Source: Verrucomicrobiota bacterium
GTDB taxonomy: Bacteria; Verrucomicrobiota; Verrucomicrobiia; Limisphaerales; UBA8199
Length of the DNA stretch: 64,000 bases
NCBI GenBank assembly: GCA_003176045.1
Contig: PSRM01000182.1
Location: 1 to 64,000 of the forward strand
Direction: 5' to 3'
Under the pieces are notes generated by a model. That model did not search any database and was not told where the DNA came from. It was given only the letters and a program-made list of their open reading frames with translations. Positions within the stretch are counted from its first letter, which is position 1. Every line of letters starts with the position of its first letter. Position numbers and translations under genes: made by a program. Shown piece after piece: positions 42,815-50,579 of the stretch.

Positions 42815-44722
42815 TCAGGGTGCCTTTTCTTTCCTGCGGTCCAGCAGGCGCTGGAGCGTTGCGGGCAGAGGCGCGGGATTAGTGGCCATGATGGAACAGA
42901 GGCCGGCGGGAAATTGAGGCGACTCCAGCCAGTTGGCCAGCAGGTCCATCTCGATGGAGGTAAGGCCCACAGAAGATTTGCGGGCGAAGCTCAGGCGGTT
43001 GGTGTCGGCCAGTTTGATCTCCGTGGCCGCGTAGGTAAGATTGGTCAGGTTGTTCAGGATCCAGTTATAGCTAAGCGTCTCGTCAGATACCCGCAGGCGT
43101 TGGCGATCAAATATGATGCGATAAACGTCGTCCAGGTAGCGCCAGTGCGAAAGGCGGGGGCCGGTCCGTTCCCAATCGTAATACACCAGGTCCGGAGCCA
43201 GAGCCAGGTGGTCCAGGAACTCCATGGGAATGCTTCGATTGGTGCGAATCACGAAAAAGTCCGGCCCAAAACCGCCGTACAGAAACTGTGTGGATGCTGG
43301 ACTATTGGATGGTTGGATGGTTGGATTGGCGGAGTTGGTAACTACTTGGAGAAATGGGGTGAAGTGGGGCACACCATTCCAAACCAGTTTATTGGGGTTG
43401 TTTGTCTCAAAGGCAAACGAGCCGTAGGAAGAATGAAGGAGAGGATTGACCGTCTGAATCAAAGCAGGCGCGAGGACACTGAAAAGGTTGGAAGCCTGAT
43501 CCGACGCCAGGGCGAAGTAGTTGTAGAGCGGGAGGCGGCCGTCGTCCCAGAAGAAGGCCTGCGGCACGGAGGAAGATAGCAGATGGAAGATGTCAGGTGC
43601 GGATGGTTGGTTGGATGGATTGCTTGGGGAGGGCTGGGATGCTGAAATGCTGGAATGTTGGAATGATGCAAGGAGAGGACCCAGGCCGCGGACACTAGTG
43701 AACCCGACGAGGGCGCGGGTGATGAGGTTTGTGGGCACAATCCAGGGCGGGAGTGCCATACCGAGAGATTGAGGAAAGGTGAACTCGCCACGGGTGCGGA
43801 CCGAGTCGCCATCGCCGAAGATACGGAGAGTGACGAGCGGGAGGATCGGGAAGACCGTTCGAGGGTCGGAGCTTGGAGCGTGGAGCGTGGTCATTTTGGC
43901 GAGGTCGAGGTCGCCTTCGAGCCAGAAATTGGTTTGAACCAAGCCGCCCGGCTCATTCTGCGAATGGGAGGGGTGAGGGGATAACCAGTCAGTCGGCAAA
44001 GGGCTGCGGTTGCTCTGGATGCGCGACTGGATTTCGGAGAGAAGAGGGGAGGAGGATGAGGAGGAGAGGGTGAGGAGAGACCAGGGGCTGAGACGTGAAA
44101 CGTGAAACGTGAAGCGTGAAACGGCAGTCGTGGTCTGTGGTCCGTGGTCTGACAGCAGATTTGTGATCGCCTCTGCGAGAATCGGCGAATTGGATTGCCA
44201 GAGGGCGGCGCGGGCGTCGTTCAGGCGGATGGCCAGGACGCTTTCCGGAGGCTGGTTGGCGGAGAATTGACGCAGCTCCAGGTAGGACTCGGAGAGAACG
44301 AGGTCGTCCAGGAGGGGGCGGATGCTGGATGTTGGATACTGGATACTGGATGGGGCGGTGTTCGACGAAGTGGACGACAAAGTGTCCTGCGGTCTTGCGA
44401 GAAAGGCGGCGATCTTATCCAGAGTCTGGGCTTCAAGGCGGGCGGTCTCGATTTGCCGCCAGAAGCGCATCAGGCCGGCGGAGTTAGTGTCGGCGGCGAC
44501 GCCGTCTTTGCCCAGCCAATGAATGCGGGCAATGACAGGAGATTGCGCCGCGGTTTGAGCCGGCGCAGGAGAGCCGGATTTACCGCAGCCGGAGACAAGG
44601 CAGAGAAGGACCACAAGACCACAAGACCACGAGACTACTGACCACGGACCACAGACCACGGACCATGGAGGACGGTTCAAACGCCTGCCTCCCTGAGAAA
44701 ACCCGAGACATCTCATGCACAT
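42815..44722 (-). CDS. Probable lipoprotein with heptamer-encoded insertions
   Basis: About 635 residues from ATG 44722 (44716 also possible); the track start at 44767 is a TTG. A hydrophobic stretch ends in a lipobox (CGLVVLLCLVSGCGKSG), so it should be a lipid-anchored envelope protein. The remainder has no recognised family but looks like a single large beta-rich domain ending MATNPAPLPATLQRLLDRR. The signal region itself (PPWSVVCGPWSVVSW) and several internal stretches (SSIQYPTSSIRP, VSRFTFHVSRLS, NPTIQPSNSPAS) are encoded by short tandem arrays. Those segments are likely disordered loops or non-native additions. It is followed 19 bp downstream by purQ, but no functional link is evident. 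Confidence 0.65.
   Translation of the reverse strand: MCMRCLGFSQGGRRLNRPPWSVVCGPWSVVSWSCGLVVLLCLVSGCGKSGSPAPAQTAAQSPVIARIHWLGKDGVAADTNSAGLMRFWRQIETARLEAQTLDKIAAFLARPQDTLSSTSSNTAPSSIQYPTSSIRPLLDDLVLSESYLELRQFSANQPPESVLAIRLNDARAALWQSNSPILAEAITNLLSDHGPQTTTAVSRFTFHVSRLSPWSLLTLSSSSSSPLLSEIQSRIQSNRSPLPTDWLSPHPSHSQNEPGGLVQTNFWLEGDLDLAKMTTLHAPSSDPRTVFPILPLVTLRIFGDGDSVRTRGEFTFPQSLGMALPPWIVPTNLITRALVGFTSVRGLGPLLASFQHSSISASQPSPSNPSNQPSAPDIFHLLSSSVPQAFFWDDGRLPLYNYFALASDQASNLFSVLAPALIQTVNPLLHSSYGSFAFETNNPNKLVWNGVPHFTPFLQVVTNSANPTIQPSNSPASTQFLYGGFGPDFFVIRTNRSIPMEFLDHLALAPDLVYYDWERTGPRLSHWRYLDDVYRIIFDRQRLRVSDETLSYNWILNNLTNLTYAATEIKLADTNRLSFARKSSVGLTSIEMDLLANWLESPQFPAGLCSIMATNPAPLPATLQRLLDRRKEKAP
43305..44669. 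repeat. Cluster of short tandem arrays inside the lipoprotein gene
   Basis: Arrays at 43305-43328 (ATTGGATG/GTTGGATG, period 8), 44094-44149 (CGTGAAA x3-4 then CGGCAGT, CGTGGTC, TGTGGTC, CGTGGTC, all in one 7-bp phase), 44320-44354 (GGATGCT, GGATGTT, GGATACT x2, GGATGGG) and 44635-44669 (ACTACTG, ACCACGG, ACCACAG, ACCACGG, ACCATGG). None breaks the frame. Confidence 0.8.
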
Positions 44723-44770
44723 AGAGTCGAGCCTTTTACACAAAAATGGTTCCGGGAGCAAACCCAAAGC

Positions 44771-45309
44771 ATTTTAGATTTAGTCATTTTAGATTTTAGA
44801 TTTACCGAAAAAGCCCGGGTCGGCTTCTTGCATCCAATCCAAAAACCAAAATCTTCAATGTAAATTAGCCTTTGCCGTGTTCAGTGAACTGCTGAAGATG
44901 GCACAAAGCTCGTCCGCTTCTTTCCATAGCGGCTGAATTCGAGCAGGTTTCATGAGGCCGCTTTCCATTAGGACCTCCAGCCAGAAGGCGCTCTCGTCGG
45001 CTTCCTCAAGCACGGTCCCCATCTTGGCAATGAAATCCGCCTTTGATTTCGCACGGCAAACGGCGCGATAATTGGCGCCTACGGACGAACCAGCTTTCAT
45101 TAGCTGATTCCCGATTACCTTTCCCGGCTCATTCCTCGGCAAGGCAAGCACGAGCTTGATAATTCGCAGTGCAAACTTCTTCGTTCTGGCTTTCATCTCT
45201 GTCTCATTCATAGGTTTTTTCATTTTGGATGTTGGATTTTCTGCTCGCTAGCAAATCGCTAAACGCAGTTCTTTTTTCAATCTAAAATCTAAAATCTGCA
45301 ATCTAAAAT
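44771..45309. mobile_element. Candidate four-helix-bundle element 1, bounded by inverted tandem arrays
   Basis: Left end ATTTTAGATT-TAGTC-ATTTTAGATTTTAGATT (44771-44802). The right end (45279-45309) is its reverse complement, apart from a 4-5 base difference in the middle: 27 bases match in two blocks (10 and 17). Both ends are AATCTAAA-type tandem arrays. Between them is only the four-helix-bundle gene 44855-45223. The length of about 540 bp and the architecture resemble the intervening sequences of 23S rRNA genes, which carry the same protein family between inverted repeats. Mobility is an inference. Confidence 0.55.
44855..45223 (-). CDS. Four-helix-bundle protein (S23/IVP family)
   Basis: A 122-residue all-helical protein: KKFALRIIKLVLALP ... 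GKVIGNQLMKAGSSVGANYRAVCRAKSKADFIAKMGTVLEEADESAFWLEVLMESGLM. This is the TIGR02436-type four-helix bundle (family marker QLMKAGSSVGANYREA.RA.S..DF..K...A..EA.E..YWLE.L). The family was first seen in intervening sequences of bacterial 23S rRNA genes. It also occurs at many chromosomal sites, and its molecular role is not settled. Here the gene lies inside inverted AATCTAAA arrays. A distant relative is at 59120-59518. Confidence 0.9.
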   Translation of the reverse strand: MKKPMNETEMKARTKKFALRIIKLVLALPRNEPGKVIGNQLMKAGSSVGANYRAVCRAKSKADFIAKMGTVLEEADESAFWLEVLMESGLMKPARIQPLWKEADELCAIFSSSLNTAKANLH

Positions 45310-45310
45310 C

Positions 45311-47515
45311 CTATCTCCCCTGCCTCAGTCTGGCCACTATCGCGAGCTGGGCGTTGGCGTCGTTGGTGCGGCCTTTGGTGAGGAGGGCGTAGGCCAGATT
45401 CTCGCGGGCGGAGAGGTCGGTGGGGGCCAAATCCACCGCGATCCGGAGCTGATCAATGGCATCGTCCACGCGCCCAGCCGTGCCCAGGGCGATGCCGAGG
45501 TTGCGATGCGCGCCGGCAAAGTTGGGCATGAGTTTGACGGCTTGTTCTGAGTGATAAATGGACTCGTTAAGGCGGCCCTTCCGGAACAAGGCCAGGCCGA
45601 GGTTGCCGTGCGCGAGGGCGTAATCCGGGTCGGCGTCCACGGCGGCCTGGTATTCGCGGATGGCGTCGTCTTCGAGTTGGGAGATTTGGCTGCGCAACCG
45701 GGCTTGTTCGGCGGGGGCAAGTGTTTTAGGCAGGAGAAGCCTGAAAGAGACAGCTTTTTGGTTGAGTTCGGCGGCGAGATTTTGGTGGGCGAGCGCATTG
45801 TCGCGGGTGACGGCGATGGCGTGGCCATAGAGCCTAAAGGTGTCGTGCCAGACCTGTACCTGGCCGCGTGAGAGCACACAGCAGACGGAAAGAGCCGCGA
45901 CAGCGAGAGCCCCGGGCGTGAAACGTGAAACGTAAAAGGGGAAAGGGGAAACGCGATGCGCCGAAGGATGCTGCGGGCCAGCAGAACCTTGAACTTTGAA
46001 CCTTGAACCTCGAACTTTGAACTCAGCAAAAGTCCAAACGACGGCGATAAATATCCCAATAAGCGGTATATAAGTGTAGCGATCGGCGTGGGCCTGGGCT
46101 CCGACCTGAAGCAGGCCGATGACTGGCAGGAGGGTGATAATGTACCAGAGCCAGCCGACGGCAGACCACGGACCACATACCGCAGTCCAAAGGCCTCGAT
46201 CATACGCTAACGGCGACCCCTGAACCTTGAACCTTGAACCTTGAACTTTGAACAGGATCCAAAAGGCCGCAATGGTCAGAAGCAGCCCAACCAAGCCGAA
46301 GGCGATTGTGAGCAAGAGAGAGAAGGTTTTTGGGTAGCTGTAAAAGACGGCGAGGCGCGCGGGCCACACGGTCTGGAAGAGGTACTCGAGGTAAGAGTGG
46401 ATGGCGTTTTCGAAGCGATAGAGGACGGAATAACGGGCGCCGGTTTGAAGCGCGCCGGCTTGTTTCTGGGCGATGATGGTGACGATGCCGGCAGCGAAAG
46501 AAAGGGCGAAGAAGGGAAGCTTCTCTAAAACGAGACCACTGACCACTGACCACTGACCACCCCGCCAGCGCGGTTCTGAGCAAGAACTTTGAACCTTAAG
46601 CCTTGAACCTTGAACTTTGAGCTGACTTTCGGGCGCTGGGGGATCGAAACCTTGGACTTTGGACTTCTTGTCCGCCGAAGCTTTAGCGAAGGTGGAGGGA
46701 CTTTGGACTCGGTTGAGCGGCCAAAAATCCAGCAGTAAAAGCACGAGTGGAAGAGTGACAAGCATGGTTTTGCACATCAGGCCGAGGGTGAAGAGTAAAA
46801 GGGCGCTGAGGTACCAGAGCAAAGGCCTCTGAAACTGGCGAATTAGGAGAAAACCTTGAACCTTGAACTTTGAACCTTGAACTTTGAACTCGCTCCATCG
46901 CCCTTCGCCGCTCGCCACACAGTTCGAATATGCAAGCACAGTCAGAAGGAAGAACAACGTGGAGAGCGTGTCCTTCCGTTCGGCCGCCCATGCAACGGAC
47001 TCGACGTGGAGGGGGTGGACCGCGAAAAAGGCGGCCACAAAAAAGGCAGGCCACGGCGGAGATGGAATGATGGAATGGTGGAATGATGGAATAGCGGATG
47101 AAAGCTGAAGGAGGAGGAAGAAGAGTAATAGCGTGTTGCCGGCATGGAGCACGAGACTGGTGAGATGGTGGCCCCAGGCGGCCTGGCCGAAGAGTTGGCA
47201 ATCGGTCATAATCGACAGCCAGGTGATGGGGTGCCAGAATCCACCTTGGAGAGTAGTAAACGCCCAGCGGAGATTGTCCCACGCAAGCCCGCTCAAGACG
47301 TGGGGATTGCGGTAAATGTAGGTGGGGTCGTCGTAATTGACGAAGCCATTTCGGAACAGGGGCCAAAAAGTGCCGGCGGTCAGGAGCAACAGCAACAAAG
47401 CGAGGATCAGAGGATGCCCATCGCGGAACGGCTTCAAAAGCGACTTCAAAACGAGGGAGAGTTTAGCAGAAGCAGGAAACCGCGAAATGCGCGAAATACG
47501 CGGAACTGGAGACAC
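45311..47515 (-). CDS. Polytopic glycosyltransferase-like protein with C-terminal TPR repeats
   Basis: 734 residues. The N-terminal region reads FRNGFVNYDDPTYIYRNPHVLSGLAWDNLRWAFTTLQGGFWHPITWLSIMTDCQLFG, with a DD pair in the first lumenal loop. This is the arrangement of PMT/TMTC-like membrane glycosyltransferases. About ten membrane helices follow, including AAFFAVHPLHVESVAWAAERKD. The last 200 residues contain TPR units (ALAHGNLGLALFRKGRLNESIYHSEQAVKLMPN; AHRNLGIALGTAGRVDDAIDQLRIAVDLAP). Several cytoplasmic or lumenal loops consist of repeat-encoded FKVQGSR heptapeptides, and one contains STFAKASADKKSKVQG. The start (GTG 47515) lies within a 65-bp palindrome and is uncertain; TTG codons downstream are alternatives. 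Confidence 0.82.
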   Translation of the reverse strand: MSPVPRISRISRFPASAKLSLVLKSLLKPFRDGHPLILALLLLLLTAGTFWPLFRNGFVNYDDPTYIYRNPHVLSGLAWDNLRWAFTTLQGGFWHPITWLSIMTDCQLFGQAAWGHHLTSLVLHAGNTLLLFFLLLQLSSAIPSFHHSIIPSPPWPAFFVAAFFAVHPLHVESVAWAAERKDTLSTLFFLLTVLAYSNCVASGEGRWSEFKVQGSKFKVQGFLLIRQFQRPLLWYLSALLLFTLGLMCKTMLVTLPLVLLLLDFWPLNRVQSPSTFAKASADKKSKVQGFDPPAPESQLKVQGSRLKVQSSCSEPRWRGGQWSVVSGLVLEKLPFFALSFAAGIVTIIAQKQAGALQTGARYSVLYRFENAIHSYLEYLFQTVWPARLAVFYSYPKTFSLLLTIAFGLVGLLLTIAAFWILFKVQGSRFKVQGSPLAYDRGLWTAVCGPWSAVGWLWYIITLLPVIGLLQVGAQAHADRYTYIPLIGIFIAVVWTFAEFKVRGSRFKVQGSAGPQHPSAHRVSPFPFYVSRFTPGALAVAALSVCCVLSRGQVQVWHDTFRLYGHAIAVTRDNALAHQNLAAELNQKAVSFRLLLPKTLAPAEQARLRSQISQLEDDAIREYQAAVDADPDYALAHGNLGLALFRKGRLNESIYHSEQAVKLMPNFAGAHRNLGIALGTAGRVDDAIDQLRIAVDLAPTDLSARENLAYALLTKGRTNDANAQLAIVARLRQGR
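45917..47092. repeat. Cluster of heptamer/octamer arrays inside the TPR glycosyltransferase-like gene
   Basis: 45917-45951 (CGTGAAA x2, CGTAAAA, GGGGAAA x2 in one phase); 45984-46025 (six GAACCTT/GAACTTT units); 46222-46256 (five); 46533-46560 (GACCACT x3, GACCACC); 46584-46625 (GAACTTT, GAACCTT, AAGCCTT, ...); 46853-46890 (GAACCTT-type); 47061-47092 (GATGGAAT, period 8). The GAACCTT units encode FKVQGSR heptads and the GACCACT units encode WSVVSGQ. The frame is open through all of them. Confidence 0.88.
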
Positions 47516-47570
47516 GAATTACACTAATTAACACGAATTCGTGCCAATTAGTGTAATTCGCGTCTTCCAG
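47506..47570. repeat. 65-bp near-perfect palindrome (AATTACACTAATT ... AATTAGTGTAATT)
   Basis: Arms from CTGGAGACACGAATTACACT (47506) to AGTGTAATTCGCGTCTTCCAG (47570) are complementary, centred on GAATTC. It lies between the VWA protein stop (47634) and the glycosyltransferase-like gene and covers that gene's annotated GTG start. As RNA it would form a long hairpin in the leader. Confidence 0.8.
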
Positions 47571-47633
47571 TCTATAATTTTTCTATCCCGAAATTTTCTG
47601 TCAGTTCAGTTTTCGTGTGTGTCTGCCGGTCTC

Positions 47634-50579
47634 TCATCGCCGCTTCTGAGCCCGACGCTTGGCTTCAAGGAGTCGGCTGGTGGTCGTGGCAGGGGGGGCT
47701 TCCTCCGGAGCGGGAGGCGGTTCCGCAGCGGTTGCCGACGCCACCGGCGGCGGTTCGGGTTCCTCACCGCCGGGCAAGATGACTTCGACCGGCTTTTCGG
47801 GTTTGAACAAATCTTCACTGCGCCTTCCGGATTCCGCACTCCGCACCGCCTTTGCTCCCCATTCCGCGCTCCGCACTTCTCCGCGGCGAGCCAGGAGGGC
47901 TTCGAGGGAAGCGTCGGCTTCGGGAGCGCGCGGGGCGGGTTGCAGGAAGAAGAGGTAGCGGCGCAGGGCCCGGGCCGCGCGCGCCCATTCTTCGCGGTCC
48001 ATCTGGATGCGTCGCACGCCGACGTCGGCCACGAAAAGCAGAATGGCGAACTTGAGCAGCCATTGCCAGAGGTCGCGCGGCTGAAACGTTTTCAGCCGAT
48101 TATGTGTGAACGGGTTGTCGGTTTCGATGGCCGGATCGAGCATTTTGCCGCCGCCGCTTTCGGCCAGGCGGCGCAACAGGTTCACATTCGGCTCAGCGGA
48201 GTTGAACTCAGGTGAATAGTTCACGCTGGCGCCAACGACCTGTGATCCGACGATTTCGCGGTTTTTCACCTCCAGCAGATTGAGGGTGTAGAGTCCGATT
48301 TCCTTCGTAGCGAACCGGGCCTCGTAATGGCCTGGGCCGGTTTGTTCGAGGTGATTGGTCTGGCTGACGCCTTTGGGGCTGGTGATGATGACTGGCAGGT
48401 TGAGGAAATTTCGGTAATTGCCCTGGGCATCGAGGGCCTCGACGTTCACCACGCCTTCGCCTTTGTCGATGGTGACCTGGGTGTCCAGGTCCGCGTTTTC
48501 AAGTTTGCGCAGGCTCCATTGGCCGATCTGGGACCAGAACTGCCGGTATTTTTCCCAATTCAGCCAAATGCGGGCCCAGCGCGCTTTGGCGTCCGCAGTG
48601 AACGCGACGGTGCGGCCCAGGCCGTATTGCCAATGGGCCAGGAGCGGATCGCCTTTATCGGTCCACATTGGCGTCTCGGCGCGGGGCTTGGGCGTGGTGG
48701 CGACGTAACCGAGCAGTTGCGGAATTTCCGGCCCTTCAAAACCGCGCACCACTTCAGTGTGAGAGCGCAACTGCGGCTTGAAAGGTTCCTCGTAGATTGC
48801 AGACTTCAGAATAACGGCGGTTTCCTTGATGAATATCTGCGGCAGTTGCTCGGGTGAAGTCACGTTGTAGAACCGGCCACGGCCCTGGTCGGCGATCCAC
48901 ATCATTTGTTCGGGGCCCATGTGGCCGGAGATGAGCACGGTGCTGACGGTGATGTGGTCGTCCACGATTGCTTTCATCAATTCCTTTGCCGGCAGGGCAG
49001 GATCGCCGTCGCTGAACACGATGATGTGCTTGAGATTGGCGGTGGATTTCTTCAGACCGTCGTGAGCCAGTTGGAGCGGTCCTTGAAAGCTGGCCATGTC
49101 GCCCTGATTCATTCCGGCGATTTGCGACTGGAGCGGGCCTCTATTATTGCTCACTTTTTGAAGGGGGAACAGCCAGCGTTCTTGCGCCTGGCCATCCCAA
49201 TAAATAACGCCCATTTCATCGGCCGGTCCAAGCGCGGCCAGAACGCCCTGGGCACACTCGCGCGCGACCTGGTTGCCATTGTTAAACTCCATTCCGTGCA
49301 TGATGAGCACAACGGCGCCGCTGGGCAGGACCTTCTTGCTGTCCAATTCCATGCTCACGGGGAGCATCGCCTCCAGCGGCGTGCCGCGGTAAGCGCCGGC
49401 AGCGTAAGCCTCATCGCCGCCGACACAAACCACGCCCACGCCAAAATCGCGGACGGCGCTCTCGAGCAACTTCTGCCGGTCGCTGCCCAGGTCGCCGGCG
49501 GCTACGTTGCTGATGAAGATGGCATCGTAACTTTGCATCTCGGCGAGTGTGCTTGGAAAATCCTTGAGGCCGGCGAGGACGACTTGGAGGTTGACCGGAG
49601 CGCCCGGTGAAGGCACCGGGCCTACATGAGTTTGGAGCGCGGCGGCCAATTGTTTGTCCTGGTCGGGTTCGGCCGAGATCAGCAACAGGCGGGGTTCGCC
49701 GCGGACAATGGCGAAAGTGGAGGCGCGGTTATTTTGAGGCAGCGGATCGCCTGGAGCTTCCACTTGCACGTCATATTCATAGAAACCCGGGTCGGGCAGT
49801 GTTTGAGGAAAAGTGAAAAGATTCTTGCCTTGCGAAAGTTGGACTTTTTGTTCGCCGAGGAACTGGTTATTGCGAATAAGGCGGATAGTGGCGGGCGTGG
49901 CCTGATCGGCTAGAATGAAAATTTTGGCTTCGAAGACCTGACCTCGCTTGAGGTTGGAAGGGACCTGGAGCTTTTGGACCGAAACGTCGTTCGGCCGCGC
50001 AACGCCCATGGGCACGACATCCACGGAGACGCCGAGTTGTTCTTTGGCTGCGAGCACCGCGCCCATGGCATCGCCCACGTTTTCGTTGCCATCGGTGAGC
50101 AGCACCAATCGTTTCTGGCCGCTCTCGGGGAACGCGGCGGTGCCCAGGCGGATGGCGCCGGCGAGGTCTGTGCGTTCAGTGCCGACTACGGCCTGGATCT
50201 TGGTCAGTTCCAGGCGCGAGTTCGGCGAGCTTTCGATGCTGGCCTCGCTGCCGAACACGATGACCCCGGCCTTATCGTCGTTGTTCTTCTGGCGCACCAT
50301 GCGATTGATGAGGTCGCGAGCGGCTTCCTGTTGCGTGGACGGGATGCTGTCGGAGCGATCGAGCACGAAGAAGACGTTCATGCCTTCGACCCGCCGCCGC
50401 CATTGCAGGCCTGCCATGGCGAAGACGAGCGCCGTGACAACCACAATACGGATTAAAAGGGCGGTCCAGCGTCGCCCGGAAGAGATTTGAACGTCGCTTT
50501 TGATCGCGAACCAAAGCACCCATGCGAGCGCCGGGATGAGCGAGAGCAGGTAAAGAGGATGAGTGAAACTAAAGTTCAC
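47634..50579 (-). CDS. BatA-like VWA protein with glutamine-amidotransferase-like domain
   Basis: 981 residues from GTG 50579, which overlaps the upstream stop in GTGA; the track start 50600 is a TTG within a heptamer array. Two N-terminal membrane helices (HPLYLLSLIPALAWVLWF, ALLIRIVVVTALVFAMAGL) precede a VWA domain (MNVFFVLDRSDSIPSTQQ, MIDAS DxSxS-like; LVLLTDGNENVGD). A beta-sandwich and a ThuA/GATase1-like fold follow (LLLISAEPDQDKQLAAAL ... DAIFISNVAAGDLG; VGVVCVGGDEAYAAGAYRGTPLEAMLPV). A second VWA-like segment is HIIVFSDGDPALPAKELM. A helix near the end (LWQWLLKFAILLFVADV) and a Pro/Glu-rich tail close the protein. The type is common in MoxR/Bat operons of Planctomycetes and Verrucomicrobia. 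The tail VRSAEWGAKAVRSAESGRRSED is encoded by TCCGCAC heptamers. Confidence 0.85.
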   Translation of the reverse strand: MNFSFTHPLYLLSLIPALAWVLWFAIKSDVQISSGRRWTALLIRIVVVTALVFAMAGLQWRRRVEGMNVFFVLDRSDSIPSTQQEAARDLINRMVRQKNNDDKAGVIVFGSEASIESSPNSRLELTKIQAVVGTERTDLAGAIRLGTAAFPESGQKRLVLLTDGNENVGDAMGAVLAAKEQLGVSVDVVPMGVARPNDVSVQKLQVPSNLKRGQVFEAKIFILADQATPATIRLIRNNQFLGEQKVQLSQGKNLFTFPQTLPDPGFYEYDVQVEAPGDPLPQNNRASTFAIVRGEPRLLLISAEPDQDKQLAAALQTHVGPVPSPGAPVNLQVVLAGLKDFPSTLAEMQSYDAIFISNVAAGDLGSDRQKLLESAVRDFGVGVVCVGGDEAYAAGAYRGTPLEAMLPVSMELDSKKVLPSGAVVLIMHGMEFNNGNQVARECAQGVLAALGPADEMGVIYWDGQAQERWLFPLQKVSNNRGPLQSQIAGMNQGDMASFQGPLQLAHDGLKKSTANLKHIIVFSDGDPALPAKELMKAIVDDHITVSTVLISGHMGPEQMMWIADQGRGRFYNVTSPEQLPQIFIKETAVILKSAIYEEPFKPQLRSHTEVVRGFEGPEIPQLLGYVATTPKPRAETPMWTDKGDPLLAHWQYGLGRTVAFTADAKARWARIWLNWEKYRQFWSQIGQWSLRKLENADLDTQVTIDKGEGVVNVEALDAQGNYRNFLNLPVIITSPKGVSQTNHLEQTGPGHYEARFATKEIGLYTLNLLEVKNREIVGSQVVGASVNYSPEFNSAEPNVNLLRRLAESGGGKMLDPAIETDNPFTHNRLKTFQPRDLWQWLLKFAILLFVADVGVRRIQMDREEWARAARALRRYLFFLQPAPRAPEADASLEALLARRGEVRSAEWGAKAVRSAESGRRSEDLFKPEKPVEVILPGGEEPEPPPVASATAAEPPPAPEEAPPATTTSRLLEAKRRAQKRR

